A stretch of DNA of 64,000 bases from Zeimonas sp964481165 (GCA_964481165.1 CAYZYC010000001.1:12431-76430), one strand, 5' to 3'; counted from the stretch's first letter, positions 53,370 through 61,325 are shown. Made by a program: numbers and translations. The notes: a model not told the origin generated them from the letters alone.

Positions 53370-55013
53370 TCAGCCCTCGGGGAACCGGTAGTCGGCGAAC
53401 TGTTCGCGCAAGCGCGTCTTCAGGATCTTGCCGGTCGCCCCCAGCGGAATCGCCTCGATGAACTGCACGTCGTCGGGGATCCACCACTTCGCGACCTTGC
53501 CTTCGTAGAACGCGAGCAGTTCTTCGCGGCTGACCTCGGCTCCCTCCTTGCGGACGACGACGAGCAGCGGGCGCTCGTCCCATTTCGGGTGCGCGATGCC
53601 GATCACCGCGGCGTTGGCGACCGCCGGATGCGCGATCGCGAGATTCTCGAGTTCGATCGAACTGATCCACTCGCCGCCCGACTTGATCACGTCCTTGCTT
53701 CGATCGGTGATCTGCATGTAGCCGTCGGGGTCGATCGTCGCGACGTCGCCGGTAGGAAACCAGCCGCGTCCGTCGGCGTCGTAGTGCAGCGGGTCACCGC
53801 CCTCGCCGCGGAAATACTCCTTGACCACCCAGGGCCCGCGCACCATCAGGTTGCCGTAGGTCTGTCCGTCCCACGGCAGGTCCTTGTCGGCGTCGTCGAC
53901 GATCTTCATGTCGACGCCGAAGATCACGTGCCCCTGCTTCTCGAGCAGCGAGCGTTGCGCCTCCTGCGGAAGCTGCAGGTGCTTGTTGCGCAGCCGGCAC
54001 AACGTGCCCAGCGGCGACATCTCGGTCATCCCCCAGGCGTGGATCACGTCGACGCCGTAGTCGTCCTGGAACGCGCGGATCATCGACGGCGGGCATGCCG
54101 AGCCGCCGATGACGGTACGCTGCAGCGAGCCGAATTTCGCGCCGGTCTGGCGCATGTGCTGCAGCAATCCGAGCCAGACCGTCGGCACTCCGGCCGAGTA
54201 GGTGACTCCTTCGGCCTCGAACAGTTCGTACAGCGACTTGCCGTCGAGTTGCGCGCCCGGAAACACCAGCTTCGCTCCGACCAGCGGCGACAGATAGGGC
54301 ACGCCCCACGCGTTGACGTGGAACATCGGGACGACCGGCAGGATGCAGTCGCGCGAAGACGCTCCCATCGCATCGGGCAGCGACGCGCCGTAGGCGTGCA
54401 GGACCGTCGAGCGATGCGTGTACATCGCGCCCTTCGGATTGCCGGTCGTTCCCGACGTGTAGCACAGCCCGACCGCGGTGCGTTCGTCGAGCTCGGGCCA
54501 TTCGTACTCGGTCGATCCGCGCGCGAGCATCTCCTCGTAGTTGACGAGGTTCGGAACCTTTTCGGACTTCGGCTGCCGGTCGGCATCGACCATCGCGATC
54601 CAGCTCTTCACGTTCGGGCAGTGCTCGGCGATCGCCTCGACGATCGGCAGGAACGTGAGATCGAACGCCAGGTGCACGTCGCCCGCGTGGTTGACGATCC
54701 AGGCGATCTGTTGCGGATGCAGCCTCGGGTTGATCGTGTGGATGACCGCGCCCATGCCGCCGACGCCGTAATACAGCTCCATGTGCCGATAGCCGTTCCA
54801 CGCGAGCGTCGCGATGCGATCGCCGATTCCGACTCCGTCGCGCATCAGGGCGTCGGCGAGCTGGCGTGAACGTCGCTCGCAATCGGCATACGTGTATCGA
54901 TGGACGTCGCCCTCGACACGCCGCGAGACGATCTCGACATCGGAGTAGTGGCGGGCTGCGTGCCGCAGCAGGCTCGACACGAGCAGCGGCATCTCCATCA
55001 TCAGGCCTTGCAT
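53370..55013 (-). CDS. Fatty-acyl-CoA synthetase, AlkK-like
   Basis: The 547-residue AMP-forming ligase matches AlkK (546 residues) of the alkane pathway over its length. Motifs are Y-T-S-G-T-T-G-N-P-K-G (P-loop near 182), P-M-F-H-V-N-A-W-G, W-G-M-T-E-M-S-P, Y-x-x-T-G-D-V-A-T as G-W-F-P-T-G-D-V, and the C-terminal catalytic Lys in G-A-T-G-K-I-L-K. AlkK activates medium-chain fatty acids to acyl-CoA. The catabolic operon at 40023-48427 would use such acyl-CoAs. It is divergent from selO. No clear ribosome binding site is seen at ATG 55013. Confidence 0.92.
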   Translation of the reverse strand: MQGLMMEMPLLVSSLLRHAARHYSDVEIVSRRVEGDVHRYTYADCERRSRQLADALMRDGVGIGDRIATLAWNGYRHMELYYGVGGMGAVIHTINPRLHPQQIAWIVNHAGDVHLAFDLTFLPIVEAIAEHCPNVKSWIAMVDADRQPKSEKVPNLVNYEEMLARGSTEYEWPELDERTAVGLCYTSGTTGNPKGAMYTHRSTVLHAYGASLPDAMGASSRDCILPVVPMFHVNAWGVPYLSPLVGAKLVFPGAQLDGKSLYELFEAEGVTYSAGVPTVWLGLLQHMRQTGAKFGSLQRTVIGGSACPPSMIRAFQDDYGVDVIHAWGMTEMSPLGTLCRLRNKHLQLPQEAQRSLLEKQGHVIFGVDMKIVDDADKDLPWDGQTYGNLMVRGPWVVKEYFRGEGGDPLHYDADGRGWFPTGDVATIDPDGYMQITDRSKDVIKSGGEWISSIELENLAIAHPAVANAAVIGIAHPKWDERPLLVVVRKEGAEVSREELLAFYEGKVAKWWIPDDVQFIEAIPLGATGKILKTRLREQFADYRFPEG

Positions 55014-55131
55014 GGACTGTCTCCGTATCGTTGATTCCGGTTCGTGCCGGTTCGCAGTTGCCGACGGATCGGTGCGGGCAATTCTAGCGACTCCCGCGGG
55101 GCGATGACACGCATCGAAACCGTGCGGCCCC

Positions 55132-55137
55132 TAGAAT
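55132..55137 (+). promoter_or_regulatory. Candidate -10 box for selO-msrB
   Basis: TAGAAT lies 30 bases before the TTG start at 55167. If it is the -10 box, transcription starts near 55144, which excludes the upstream ATG codons 55104 and 55143 and favours TTG 55167. No good -35 box is seen. Confidence 0.3.
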
Positions 55138-55166
55138 CGACGATGCCTGGACTACGAAGGATCCCG

Positions 55167-56729
55167 TTGAACGCTGCGAACGTCTGGAAAACCCTCGGGT
55201 CGTCGCAAGACGTGGTCGACTGGCCCGAACTGCGCTTCGACAATCGATACGCGCGTCTTCCGGACGAGTTCCACACGCGCGTCGATGCGACCCCGTTGCC
55301 CGGGCCTCGCGTCGTCGCGGTCAGCGAATCGGCGCTCGCACTGATCGGTCTCGATCCCGCGCGCGTGCACGAGCCGGAATTCGCCGAAGTGTTCGCCGGC
55401 AATCGTGCGCTTCGCGGCGCCGAGTCGCTGGCAGCCGTCTATTCGGGCCACCAGTTCGGAGTCTGGGCGGGCCGCCTCGGCGACGGGCGCGCGCTTTCGC
55501 TCGGCGAAGTGATCGGCCCGCGGGGAAGATGCGAGATCCAGTTGAAGGGCTCCGGCCAAACGCCCTACTCGCGGGGCGCGGACGGGCGCGCCGTGCTGCG
55601 TTCGTCGATCCGCGAATTCCTGTGCTCCGAAGCGATGGCAGCACTGGGGATACCGACCACGCGCGCGCTGGCGATCGTCGCAGCCGACTTTCCCGTGTTT
55701 CGCGAAGACGTCGAGCAGGCGGCGGTCGTCACGCGCCTGTCGCCGAGCTTCGTGCGATTCGGTTCGTTCGAGCACTTCTACGCCGCGCAACGGCCGGACA
55801 GCCTGCAACGGCTCGCGGACCACGTGATCGCCGGCTTCCTGCCCGAGCTTGCGCAGGCCGCCAACCCGTATCTGGCGCTGCTCGACGAGGTGCTGCGCCG
55901 AACGGCGCGCCTCGTCGCCCGCTGGCAGGCCGTCGGCTTCTGCCACGGCGTGCTGAACACCGACAACATGTCGATCCTGGGATCGACGATCGACTACGGA
56001 CCTTTCGGGTTCCTCGACGCCTTCGACGCCGCCCACGTCTGCAATCGGTCGGACGACATGGGCCGCTACCGCTACGACATGCAGCCGCGAATCGCCGAGT
56101 GGAACCTGTGGTGCCTCGCGCAGGCATCGATGCCTCTGATCTCCGCGCGCGGCGGCTCGGTCGACGACGTGCGTGCGGTGCTCGCCCGATGGGCGCTTTG
56201 CTTCGAGGACGCATGGCGCGCCGAGTTCGCAGCGAAGCTCGGGCTGCAGCAGCCGCAGCCGGACGATCCGGCGCTCCTCGAGGCGCTCCTCGAGCGCCTG
56301 CAGGCCGATGCGGTGGACTTCACCCTCTTCTTTCGCCGGCTGGCGGGCGTGCGCCGCGCGGTCTCCGACGGCGAGCCGCCCACCGCCCGGCCTGCCGGCG
56401 GCGACGACGGCGCCGATGCGTGCCGCGACCTGTTCATCGACCGGGCAGCCTTCGATGCGTGGCTCGGCCGGTATCGCAGGCGGCTGGCGAGCGAGGAGCG
56501 CCCCGACCCGGCGCGCGCTGCCGCGATGAACCGCGTCAATCCCTGCTACGTGCTGCGCAATCACCTCGCACAGCAGGCGATCGAACGGGCGCAGGCCGGC
56601 GACGACTCGGAAGTCCGCCGCCTGCTGAAGGTTCTCGAGCGCCCGTACGACGAACAACCCGGAATGGCCGCGTATGCGGCCCCACCGCCCGAAGGGGCGC
56701 CACGACTGGAGGTCGGCTGTTCATCATGA
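55167..56729 (+). CDS. selO: SelO protein adenylyltransferase (pseudokinase)
   Basis: The 520-residue protein belongs to the YdiU/SelO family, which transfers AMP to Ser, Thr or Tyr of target proteins under oxidative stress. Landmarks are Y-S-G-H-Q-F-G-V-W-A-G-R-L-G-D-G-R, Q-L-K-G-S-G-Q-T-P-Y-S-R-G-A-D-G-R-A-V-L-R-S-S-I-R-E, G-F-C-H-G-V-L-N-T-D-N-M and D-Y-G-P-F-G-F-L-D. TTG 55167 follows GAAGGA and suits the -10 box at 55132. ATG 55143 and ATG 55104 are in frame but lack ribosome binding sites. The selenocysteine-position end is V-G-C-S-S, with Cys in place of Sec. It overlaps msrB by 4 bases (ATGA). Confidence 0.9.
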   Translation: MNAANVWKTLGSSQDVVDWPELRFDNRYARLPDEFHTRVDATPLPGPRVVAVSESALALIGLDPARVHEPEFAEVFAGNRALRGAESLAAVYSGHQFGVWAGRLGDGRALSLGEVIGPRGRCEIQLKGSGQTPYSRGADGRAVLRSSIREFLCSEAMAALGIPTTRALAIVAADFPVFREDVEQAAVVTRLSPSFVRFGSFEHFYAAQRPDSLQRLADHVIAGFLPELAQAANPYLALLDEVLRRTARLVARWQAVGFCHGVLNTDNMSILGSTIDYGPFGFLDAFDAAHVCNRSDDMGRYRYDMQPRIAEWNLWCLAQASMPLISARGGSVDDVRAVLARWALCFEDAWRAEFAAKLGLQQPQPDDPALLEALLERLQADAVDFTLFFRRLAGVRRAVSDGEPPTARPAGGDDGADACRDLFIDRAAFDAWLGRYRRRLASEERPDPARAAAMNRVNPCYVLRNHLAQQAIERAQAGDDSEVRRLLKVLERPYDEQPGMAAYAAPPPEGAPRLEVGCSS

Positions 56730-57139
56730 CCGAATCGCGAACCCCTGCGCGGGTCGTCAGGAGCGACGACGAGTGGCGCGAGCAGCTCTCGCGCGAGGAG
56801 TACGAGATCACGCGCCGCCACGGCACCGAGCGCGCCTTCACCGGCCGCTACTGGGACCACCACGAAGACGGACGTTACGTCTGCGTCTGCTGCGGCACGC
56901 CGCTGTTCGCGTCCGCGCAGAAATACGAATCGGGAAGCGGATGGCCGAGCTGGTGGCAGCCGATCGCCGACGAGAACATCGTGCAGCGGGCCGACACCAG
57001 CCACGGAATGCGGCGCATCGAGGCGCTGTGCGCCGCCTGCGACGCGCACCTGGGCCACGTCTTCGACGATGGCCCGCAGCCGACGGGGCTGCGCTACTGC
57101 ATCAACTCGGCTTCGCTGCGTTTCGAGCCGAGCGACTGA
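56726..57139 (+). CDS. msrB: Peptide-methionine (R)-S-oxide reductase
   Basis: The 137-residue reductase repairs methionine-R-sulfoxide. Zinc is held by two Cys pairs (Cys53/Cys56 in C-V-C-C-G and Cys102/Cys105 in C-A-A-C-D), and the catalytic Cys125 sits in R-Y-C-I-N-S-A-S-L. G-S-G-W-P-S-W and H-L-G-H-V-F complete the family signature. The ATG overlaps the selO stop by 4 bases, so both oxidative-stress functions are co-translated. GGAGG lies 12 bases upstream. Confidence 0.95.
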   Translation: MTESRTPARVVRSDDEWREQLSREEYEITRRHGTERAFTGRYWDHHEDGRYVCVCCGTPLFASAQKYESGSGWPSWWQPIADENIVQRADTSHGMRRIEALCAACDAHLGHVFDDGPQPTGLRYCINSASLRFEPSD

Positions 57140-57172
57140 AACGCGGCGCCGCGCCCGAAGGCGCAGCGCGGC

Positions 57173-57301
57173 TCAGGCCTTCTTGACCTTCTCGAGCATC
57201 CGGAACACGGGACGCTTCGAACCGTTGAACAGCCGCTTGAGCGACTTCGGCAGGCAGCGCCGCTCCAGCGTATTGCGGCGATTTCGGGTACGTTCGGCCA
57301 T
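57173..57301 (-). CDS. Small basic protein of 42 residues, unknown family
   Basis: An ORF too short for routine ORF lists runs from ATG 57301 to TGA 57173. It is preceded by GGAGAAACTGC, a clear ribosome binding site at good spacing. The product is very basic: MAERTRNRRNTLERRCLPKS, then L-K-R-L-F-N-G-S-K-R-P-V-F-R-M-L-E-K-V-K-K-A. Codon third positions are mostly G or C like its neighbours. The sequence is helical and cationic, as expected for an RNA- or ribosome-associated peptide, but I do not recognise a family. It lies between msrB and yciB, on the other strand. Confidence 0.6.
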   Translation of the reverse strand: MAERTRNRRNTLERRCLPKSLKRLFNGSKRPVFRMLEKVKKA

Positions 57302-57364
57302 GCAGTTTCTCCTGGGTCGCGGCGCCTGCCGGCGCGCGCTTCGAATGCAAACAACCCGTGATCA

Positions 57365-57370
57365 TATACT
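57365..57370 (+). promoter_or_regulatory. Candidate -10 box for yciB-bolA
   Basis: TATACT lies only seven bases before ATG 57377, inside a short AT-rich patch. If active it would give an almost leaderless transcript. A TTCGAA hexamer 19 bases upstream is a poor -35, so confidence is low. Confidence 0.3.
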
Positions 57371-57376
57371 GCGCGC

Positions 57377-57913
57377 ATGAAGCTGCTGTTCGACCTGTTC
57401 CCGATCCTGCTGTTCTTCGTCGCGTTCAAGCTGGCCGACATCTACGTCGCGACCGCGGTGGCGATCGTGGCGAGCATCGCGCAGATCGCATGGCTGCGCC
57501 TGCGCGGCAAGCGCATCGAAGGCATGCAGTGGACCAGCCTCGCGATCATCGTGCTGTTCGGCGGCATGACCCTGCTCTTCCAGGACGAAACCTTCATCAA
57601 GTGGAAGCCGACGGTCCTCTACGCGCTGTTCGCGCTGGCGCTGGCGGGAGCGCACCTGTTCTTCGGGCGCAACCTGATCAAGTCGATGATGGCTCGCCAG
57701 CTCGTGCTGCCCGAGCCGGTCTGGACGCGGCTGAACGTCGCCTGGATCGCGTTCTTCGCGGCGATGGCGGCGTTGAACATCGTCGTCGCGTACCGCTTCT
57801 CCACCGATACCTGGGTCAACTTCAAGCTGTTCGGCACGATGGGGTTGACCTTCGCGTTCGTCATCGCGCAGGCGCTGTACGTCGGGCGTTACGTGCAGGA
57901 AGAGAACCAGTGA
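57377..57913 (+). CDS. yciB: Septation protein A / YciB family inner-membrane protein
   Basis: The 178-residue protein has five hydrophobic helices and the YciB signature: M-K-L-L-F-D-L-F-P-I-L-L-F-F at the start, Y-V-A-T-A-V-A-I-V-A-S, F-Q-D-E-T-F-I-K-W-K-P-T near 66-77 and N-L-I-K-S-M-M in the next loop, ending with W-V-N-F-K-L-F-G. YciB is linked to septation and envelope integrity. Its stop overlaps the bolA start by 4 bases (GTGA). Confidence 0.94.
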   Translation: MKLLFDLFPILLFFVAFKLADIYVATAVAIVASIAQIAWLRLRGKRIEGMQWTSLAIIVLFGGMTLLFQDETFIKWKPTVLYALFALALAGAHLFFGRNLIKSMMARQLVLPEPVWTRLNVAWIAFFAAMAALNIVVAYRFSTDTWVNFKLFGTMGLTFAFVIAQALYVGRYVQEENQ

Positions 57914-58182
57914 CGCGGCCCGAACCCGACGCGATTCGCGCGCGCCTGCTCGAAGCGTTTCCCGGTGCCGGGATCGAGTTGCACGACGACAGCCACCTGC
58001 ACGTGGGACACGCCGGCGCGGCCGGCGGAGCGGGCCATTTTCGGGTGCGAATCGTCAGCGACCGCTTCGAGGGACTGGGCACCGTGGCCCGCCATCGGCT
58101 CGTGTATGATGCCGTGCGCGAGTGGATGCCGCAGCGTATTCACGCGCTCGCGATCGAGGCCCTGACACGGGTCGAGAGCTAG
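57910..58182 (+). CDS. bolA: BolA family protein
   Basis: The 90-residue protein matches BolA: an N-terminal helix (I-R-A-R-L-L-E-A-F), D-D-S-H-L-H-V-G-H-A-G-A with the metal-linked His and, in the second part, H-F-R-V-R-I-V-S-D-R-F-E-G-L and H-R-L-V-Y-D-A-V. BolA works with glutaredoxins in iron-sulfur trafficking and stress. The GTG start overlaps yciB by 4 bases. The PpiC gene is 101 bases downstream. Confidence 0.92.
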   Translation: MTRPEPDAIRARLLEAFPGAGIELHDDSHLHVGHAGAAGGAGHFRVRIVSDRFEGLGTVARHRLVYDAVREWMPQRIHALAIEALTRVES

Positions 58183-58283
58183 CGAGTCGGCCCGAGCGGT
58201 CGCTCTCCGGAAGGCCCGCCTGCCGGGCAGCCAGTGCCGAGCCGCGCCTGGCCGCGCGTTCGTCTCCACATGCACGAGGATCC

Positions 58284-59078
58284 ATGATGTCGTATCCGAA
58301 TGTCTCGCTGCGGTGGGCGAGAATCGCCGCCGCCGCGTTGCTGCCGATCGCGTCGTTCGCGCTCGCGCAGAATGCCGCCGTCGTCAACAACAAGCCGATC
58401 CCCAAGGAAAGGGTCGACGAGTTCGTCCAGGCGCTGGTGGCGCAGGGCCGCCCCGACACCCCCGAGTTGCGTTCGGCGGTGCGCGACGAACTGATCGCGC
58501 GCGAGCTCTTCATCCAGGAAGCCGAGAAGAAGGGCCTGCTGCGCAGCACCGAAGTGCAGCGCCAGCTCGAGAACACCCGGCAGGAGATCCTGATCCGTGC
58601 GCTGATCCGCGATCACCTGAAGAACCATCCGATCGAGGACGCGGAAATCCAGACCGAGTACGATCGGCTGCGCCTGCAGGCCGGAGAGAAGGAGTACCGG
58701 GCGAGCCACATCCTCGTCGACACCGAGGACGAAGCGAAGAAGATCATCGCGCAGCTGAAGAAGGGCGCGAAGTTCGAGGAGCTCGCGAAGAAGTCGAAGG
58801 ACACCGGTTCGGCGCAGTCGGGCGGCGACCTCGACTGGAACACCCCCGGAACCTTCGTCAAGGAGTTCTCCGAAGCGATGGTCGCGCTCGAGAAGGGCAA
58901 GACCGTCGAGGCACCGGTCAAGTCGCAGTTCGGCTATCACGTCATCCGGCTGACCGACGTGCGCGAAGCCAAGGCGCCGCCGCTGGAACAGGTGCGACCG
59001 CAGATCCAGCAGGAACTCGAACGCGCCCGCGTGCAACAGCTCCAGCAGGAACTGCGCGCCAGCGCGAAGATCCAGTAA
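58284..59078 (+). CDS. Periplasmic peptidyl-prolyl cis-trans isomerase (PpiC/SurA-like)
   Basis: The 264-residue protein has a signal peptide (about 1-29; AAAALLPIASFALAQ), a SurA-type helical N-terminal part (V-V-N-N-K-P-I-P-K-E-R-V-D-E-F) and a parvulin domain (135-230): A-S-H-I-L-V, A-K-K-S-K-D-T-G-S-A-Q-S-G-G-D-L-D-W and F-G-Y-H-V-I-R-L-T. A C-terminal helix with many Gln follows. Such proteins fold outer membrane proteins. GAGGATCC precedes ATG 58284. It ends 9 bases from the convergent fusion gene. Confidence 0.92.
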   Translation: MMSYPNVSLRWARIAAAALLPIASFALAQNAAVVNNKPIPKERVDEFVQALVAQGRPDTPELRSAVRDELIARELFIQEAEKKGLLRSTEVQRQLENTRQEILIRALIRDHLKNHPIEDAEIQTEYDRLRLQAGEKEYRASHILVDTEDEAKKIIAQLKKGAKFEELAKKSKDTGSAQSGGDLDWNTPGTFVKEFSEAMVALEKGKTVEAPVKSQFGYHVIRLTDVREAKAPPLEQVRPQIQQELERARVQQLQQELRASAKIQ

Positions 59079-59087
59079 CCGGGAAGT

Positions 59088-60146
59088 TCAGCGCTTTCGG
59101 CGTTCGGCGAAAAAGCGCGACAACAGGGCGCCGCATTCATCGGCCAGCACGCCTGCGACGACCTCGCAGTGGTGATTCAGCCGCGGCTCGGCGAACAGGT
59201 CGACGACGCTGCCGCACGCACCGGTCTTCGGATCGCGGGCGCCGTAGACGAGACGTGCGATGCGCGCGTGCTGGATGGCGCCTGCGCACATCGCGCACGG
59301 CTCGAGCGTTACGTAGAGCGCGCAGTCGACCAGGCGGTAGTTCGCCAGTCGTGCGCTTGCGGCGCGCAGCGCACGGATCTCCGCATGTGCCGTCGGATCG
59401 TGCGTGCCGATCGGCTGGTTGAAGCCCGTGGCGATGGGTTCGCCGTGCCGCACGATCACGGCTCCGACGGGCACCTCGCCCGCGCGCTGCGCCGCACGCG
59501 CCTGCTCGAGCGCGATGCGCATCATCGCGGCGTCGACCGGATCGACCGGATCTGCCGCATCGGCAGCATTGGCCGGCTCGACTTCCAGCGGTTGCGGCGA
59601 TGCATCGTCGAAGAGCCCCCGATCGTTGCCGATCCGGGCGCCTTCGATCTGCAGCAGTCGCAGTTTCGATGCCGTGCCGCCCGCGGCGGAGAATCCTCCG
59701 GAGCGGCCGCCGGCCGCCAGCACCCGGTGGCATGCGACCAGCGGTGCGAAGGGGTTGTCACCGAGCGCCTTGCCGACCGCCCGAGCAGCGCCGGGTTCGC
59801 CCAGCCTCGCAGCGACTTCGCCGTAGGTCGTCGTCTGCCCGGGGCCGATCCCGCGCATGTGTTCGTAGACGCGCCGGGCGAAGTCCGGTATCCCGCGCAT
59901 GTCGAGCACGACGTCGGCCAGGTCGTCGTGCGCACCGCGCAGGACCGCGGTGATGCGTTCGACCGTGCGCTCGACCGCCGGCGGGGGCGCGGCCATCGTC
60001 GCATCGGGCAGCCCGCGCAACATGCGCGCGCAGGTCGAAGCGTCGCCCCCCTCCGGCAACTGGACCCGCACGATGCCGTGTTCGCCCCAGGCGATCCCGA
60101 GGCGACCGATCGCCGTATCGAACAGGCAGTATTCGACCATCGACAT
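59088..60146 (-). CDS. Fusion: O6-alkylguanine-DNA alkyltransferase + tRNA adenosine(34) deaminase (TadA)
   Basis: One open frame of 352 residues holds two complete enzymes. Residues 1-168 are an alkyltransferase of the Ogt/MGMT family: R-A-V-G-K-A-L-G-D-N-P-F (121-133), the acceptor Cys139 in A-C-H-R-V (usually P-C-H-R-V) and G-G-F-S-A-A-G-G. Residues 171-206 form an Asp/Ala/Pro-rich linker with a D-P-V-D-P-V-D repeat. Residues 207-352 are TadA: zinc ligands His254, with Glu256 as proton shuttle, in H-A-E, and Cys284/Cys287 in P-C-A-M-C, plus V-P-V-G-A-V-I-V and L-N-H-H. TadA makes inosine at the wobble base of tRNA-Arg. I checked the frame through the linker and found no stop or shift. No separate ribosome binding site precedes the internal Met codons near 59525. 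Confidence 0.9.
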   Translation of the reverse strand: MSMVEYCLFDTAIGRLGIAWGEHGIVRVQLPEGGDASTCARMLRGLPDATMAAPPPAVERTVERITAVLRGAHDDLADVVLDMRGIPDFARRVYEHMRGIGPGQTTTYGEVAARLGEPGAARAVGKALGDNPFAPLVACHRVLAAGGRSGGFSAAGGTASKLRLLQIEGARIGNDRGLFDDASPQPLEVEPANAADAADPVDPVDAAMMRIALEQARAAQRAGEVPVGAVIVRHGEPIATGFNQPIGTHDPTAHAEIRALRAASARLANYRLVDCALYVTLEPCAMCAGAIQHARIARLVYGARDPKTGACGSVVDLFAEPRLNHHCEVVAGVLADECGALLSRFFAERRKR

Positions 60147-60240
60147 GCTTCGATGCTAGCACCGGCAATATCGGAATCCGCTGCCGGCGCGCCCGTCGCG
60201 TTACCCTGTCCCGATTCTCTCTTCTCTCGAGGCAGCGCAA

Positions 60241-60591
60241 ATGAAAGCCACGATCTATCACAACCCTTCGTGCGGAACCTCGCGCAAGGTTCTCGGGATG
60301 ATCCGCGATGCCGGCGTCGAGCCGACGATCGTCGAGTACCTGAAGAATCCCCCGGACCGCTCCACGCTCGAGCAGCTGATCGCCCGGATGGGCGTGCCGG
60401 TGCGCAGCGTCCTGCGCCGCAGGGGAACGCCGTACGAAGCGCTCGGCCTCGACGACCCGAAATGGACCGACGGGCAGCTGATCGACTTCATGACCACGCA
60501 CCCGATCCTGATCGAACGGCCGATCGTGGTGACCGCGCGGGGAACGAGGCTGTGCCGCCCGCCCGAGACCGTGCTCGAACTGCTCGGCTAG
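60241..60591 (+). CDS. arsC: ArsC-family arsenate reductase
   Basis: The 116-residue protein has the thioredoxin-like ArsC fold: Y-H-N-P-S-C-G-T-S-R with Cys11 as the redox centre and Arg15, followed by E-Y-L-K-N-P-P and I-E-R-P-I-V-V with the oxyanion-binding Arg. This is the glutathione/glutaredoxin-coupled type. YffB- or Spx-like roles are possible without an ars operon. GAGG lies eight bases before ATG 60241. No arsenite pump is near. Confidence 0.88.
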   Translation: MKATIYHNPSCGTSRKVLGMIRDAGVEPTIVEYLKNPPDRSTLEQLIARMGVPVRSVLRRRGTPYEALGLDDPKWTDGQLIDFMTTHPILIERPIVVTARGTRLCRPPETVLELLG

Positions 60592-60717
60592 CGCGTAGGA
60601 ATCCGATCGGACCCTGCCGCGACCGCGCGGGCTGGCACACGAACGACGGCTGCGTGTACCCTCTCCTTCCGGCAGTACCGAAGTGCCCATTCCACCAGCC
60701 TTTCGACGAGAGGATCC

Positions 60718-61029
60718 ATGGACCAATACGTAGAGGACGTGCGCAAGCACACGACGAACGTCAACGAAGGGGCGGTCGCCGCGATCGTGAAGTATTGCGG
60801 CATTGCGCTGCGCAATGCGGACTCCTCGCTGGTATCGGCGACGAGCCCGGACGAGCTCGCGACGGTGCGTGACGGATTCGCGGCGAAGAAGCTCGGGCTC
60901 GCGCCCGACGCGGCCGATGCCGGCATCGCCAAGGTCGTCGAGAAAATGAAAGGCACGCAGCGCAAGGGCCGCGTCACCTTCTACTACCTGCTTGCCGAGG
61001 CGACCGGCACGCTGGACAAGCTCGCCTGA
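60718..61029 (+). CDS. DUF2853 family protein
   Basis: The 103-residue protein begins MDQYVEDVRKHTTNVNEGAV and contains I-V-K-Y-C-G-I-A-L-R-N-A-D-S-S-L-V, F-A-A-K-K-L-G-L and K-M-K-G-T-Q-R-K-G-R-V-T-F-Y-Y-L-L-A, which define DUF2853, a small helical family with a known fold but no assigned function. CGAGAGGATCC precedes ATG 60718, a good ribosome binding site. Confidence 0.87.
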   Translation: MDQYVEDVRKHTTNVNEGAVAAIVKYCGIALRNADSSLVSATSPDELATVRDGFAAKKLGLAPDAADAGIAKVVEKMKGTQRKGRVTFYYLLAEATGTLDKLA

Positions 61030-61092
61030 ACCTCGCGCCCGACGGGCGCCTGCCACGTCTGCGCCGTTGTCCCGCGCGCGGTCGCGCGCGCG

Positions 61093-61325
61093 TTACGGCG
61101 CAGACGGATCTTCGTCATCGAGCAGGCCCTTGTCGGCGAGCGACTCGTCGTCGCCGTCGACCGGCACGATGCGGTCCCTGCATCGATGTCGTCGCGCATC
61201 CCCGGCGCCCCGACCACGTCGCTTCCCGAATCCGATGAGTCGCTGCGCCCCAGCGATCCGACGCCCTTACCCTTGCCGGTCTGCGGGGGTTCCTCGCCTG
61301 TGTAGTCGAGCGTGCTGTCCGCCAT
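61093..61325 (-). pseudogene. Small acidic protein gene with an apparent frameshift
   Basis: From ATG 61325, preceded by GGAGA, the frame gives MADSTLDYTGEEPPQTGKGK, then S-L-G-R-S-D-S-S-D-S-G-S-D-V-V-G, an acidic/Ser-rich pattern seen in small proteobacterial proteins. After about residue 52 the frame turns into an Arg/Thr/Ser-rich tail running to 60984 and overlapping the DUF2853 gene. In the other frame, from about 61167, the DNA reads V-P-V-D-G-D-D-E-S-L-A-D-K-G-L-L-D-D-E-D-P-S-A-P and stops at 61093, matching the acidic start in character. A one- or two-base shift near 61168 therefore breaks the gene, or is a sequencing error. Confidence 0.65.

Noticed and set aside
59640..60146. N-terminal half of the fusion as an alkyltransferase-like (ATL) protein without activity
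   Set aside because: ATL proteins replace the acceptor Cys, commonly with Trp. Here Cys139 is present in A-C-H-R-V, so it is read as a potentially active alkyltransferase.
60984..61168. Arg/Thr-rich C-terminal tail of the acidic protein as genuine coding sequence
   Set aside because: Its composition does not fit the N-terminal part, it overlaps the DUF2853 gene, and the alternative frame gives a coherent acidic ending.
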